Positions 63,498 through 64,000 of a DNA stretch of 64,000 bases are shown here, in pieces (position 1 is the stretch's first letter; each line of letters opens with the position of its first letter). The translations under genes and the position numbers were made by a program. The notes below the pieces were generated by a model. It searched no databases. It was not told the origin of the DNA and saw only the letters and a list, made by a program, of their open reading frames with translations. This stretch comes from Sediminihabitans luteus (GTDB lineage: Bacteria > Actinomycetota > Actinomycetes > Actinomycetales > Cellulomonadaceae), in contig NZ_PGFE01000002.1 in NCBI RefSeq assembly GCF_002797595.1, positions 1 through 64,000 of the forward strand, written 5' to 3'.

Positions 63498-64000
63498 GTG
63501 CCGAAAGCCCATCCTGAATCCCGCACCTACCGCGCGCTCGGGTTCTTCCTGCGCCCGCTGCTGTCCTCGATGGTCGTCAAGGACTGGCAGGGGCAGGAGA
63601 ACATCCCCGCGACCGGTGGGCTCGTGGTCGCCGCGAACCACGTGACGCAGTTCGACCCGCTCACGTTCGCGCACTACCTGTACGACACCGGGCGGGCGCC
63701 GAAGATCATGGCCAAGCACTCGCTGTGGGACGTGCCTGTGGTCGGTCGCGTGCTGCGCAACACCGGCATGATCCCCGTGCGTCGCGGCAGCTCCGAGGCC
63801 CTCGCGTCGCTCACGCTCGCGGCCGAGCAGCTCGAGGCGGGCGAGTGCGTCGCCGTCTTCCCCGAGGGGACGGTGACCAAGGACCCCGAGATGTGGCCCA
63901 TGGTCGGCAAGACGGGCGTCGCGCGTCTCGCGCTGACGTCGCGGACGCCGGTCGTCCCCGTCGCGCAGTTCGGCGCGCACCAGATCCTCGCGCCCTACTC
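63498..64000 (+). CDS. PlsC-like 1-acyl-glycerol-3-phosphate acyltransferase (5' part)
   Basis: The first 167 residues of a lysophosphatidate acyltransferase-like protein; the 3' end is beyond the window. The HX4D motif NHVTQFDPL lies near residue 46 and the substrate motif VFPEGTVTKD near 125, with PVRRGSSEAL between. It acylates lysophosphatidic acid or a related lipid at the membrane. The GTG start is at 63498, just downstream of murA. In many actinobacteria this gene is followed by gpsA, which would lie outside the window. Confidence 0.85.
   Translation, partial: MPKAHPESRTYRALGFFLRPLLSSMVVKDWQGQENIPATGGLVVAANHVTQFDPLTFAHYLYDTGRAPKIMAKHSLWDVPVVGRVLRNTGMIPVRRGSSEALASLTLAAEQLEAGECVAVFPEGTVTKDPEMWPMVGKTGVARLALTSRTPVVPVAQFGAHQILAPY

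Overview
The window is about 73% GC, gene-dense and uses GTG starts freely. Gene content (GatCAB plus GltX, LtbR/NdgR-type IclR regulator beside leuCD, short-type IlvD, DUF3516 helicase) and codon use point to a high-GC actinobacterium, probably Micrococcales (Cellulomonas, Cellulosimicrobium or Isoptericola-like). The genus is an inference from style and not a match.

Layout. 1-96: 3' end of a 5S rRNA and its terminator, so an rRNA operon lies just left of the window. 345-5403: DUF368 undecaprenyl-phosphate translocase candidate, gatCAB, a GNAT. 5596-9426: photolyase, POT peptide transporter, DoxX-like protein. 9811-14976: two different dihydroxyacid dehydratases around an AIM24 gene. 15059-17172: ABC exporter pair. 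17283-21041: ilvB-ilvN-ilvC behind a clear leader-peptide attenuator. 21214-26887: GNAT, ASCH protein, ROK regulator, leuB, ilvE, membrane protein. 27032-30066: a second branched-chain leader peptide and terminator, cimA and a lipoate ligase-like protein. 30088-40427: two related GNATs, YggS, YccF, YbaK, helicase plus YihY, AGCS symporter, APH-like kinase and an uncharacterised protein. 40451-47251: accessory region. 47252-54317: methyltransferases, FAH-family hydrolase, gltX, HAD, YeiH and LysR. 54488-54856: tRNA-Gln and two tRNA-Glu. 55189-64000: PH-domain protein, ltbR divergent from leuCD, copper chaperone plus DyP peroxidase, murA and a truncated PlsC-like acyltransferase.

Branched-chain amino-acid synthesis dominates: ilvD twice, ilvBNC, leuB, ilvE, cimA, leuCD and ltbR occur within about 50 kb, in several separate transcription units. 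Two units carry short leader peptides rich in Ile, Leu and Val followed by U-tract terminators. A second theme is glutaminyl-tRNA formation: GatCAB, GltX, tRNA-Gln and tRNA-Glu are all present.

The accessory region is the most unusual part. GC falls clearly, and small unrelated genes of immunity-protein style lie in two blocks. Block one (40687-42021) holds a decayed polymorphic-toxin tip (a Hint-type linker followed by an HNH-like nuclease broken by an in-frame stop and three frameshifts) and an intact putative immunity gene. It is bracketed by a 236-bp direct repeat (two mismatches) copied from the end of the neighbouring YjbR-DUF952 gene. Block two (44189-47251) is a row of orphan immunity-like genes, one of the DUF6881 type, with coding-like remnants between them. 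No transposase, integrase or CRISPR array is visible.
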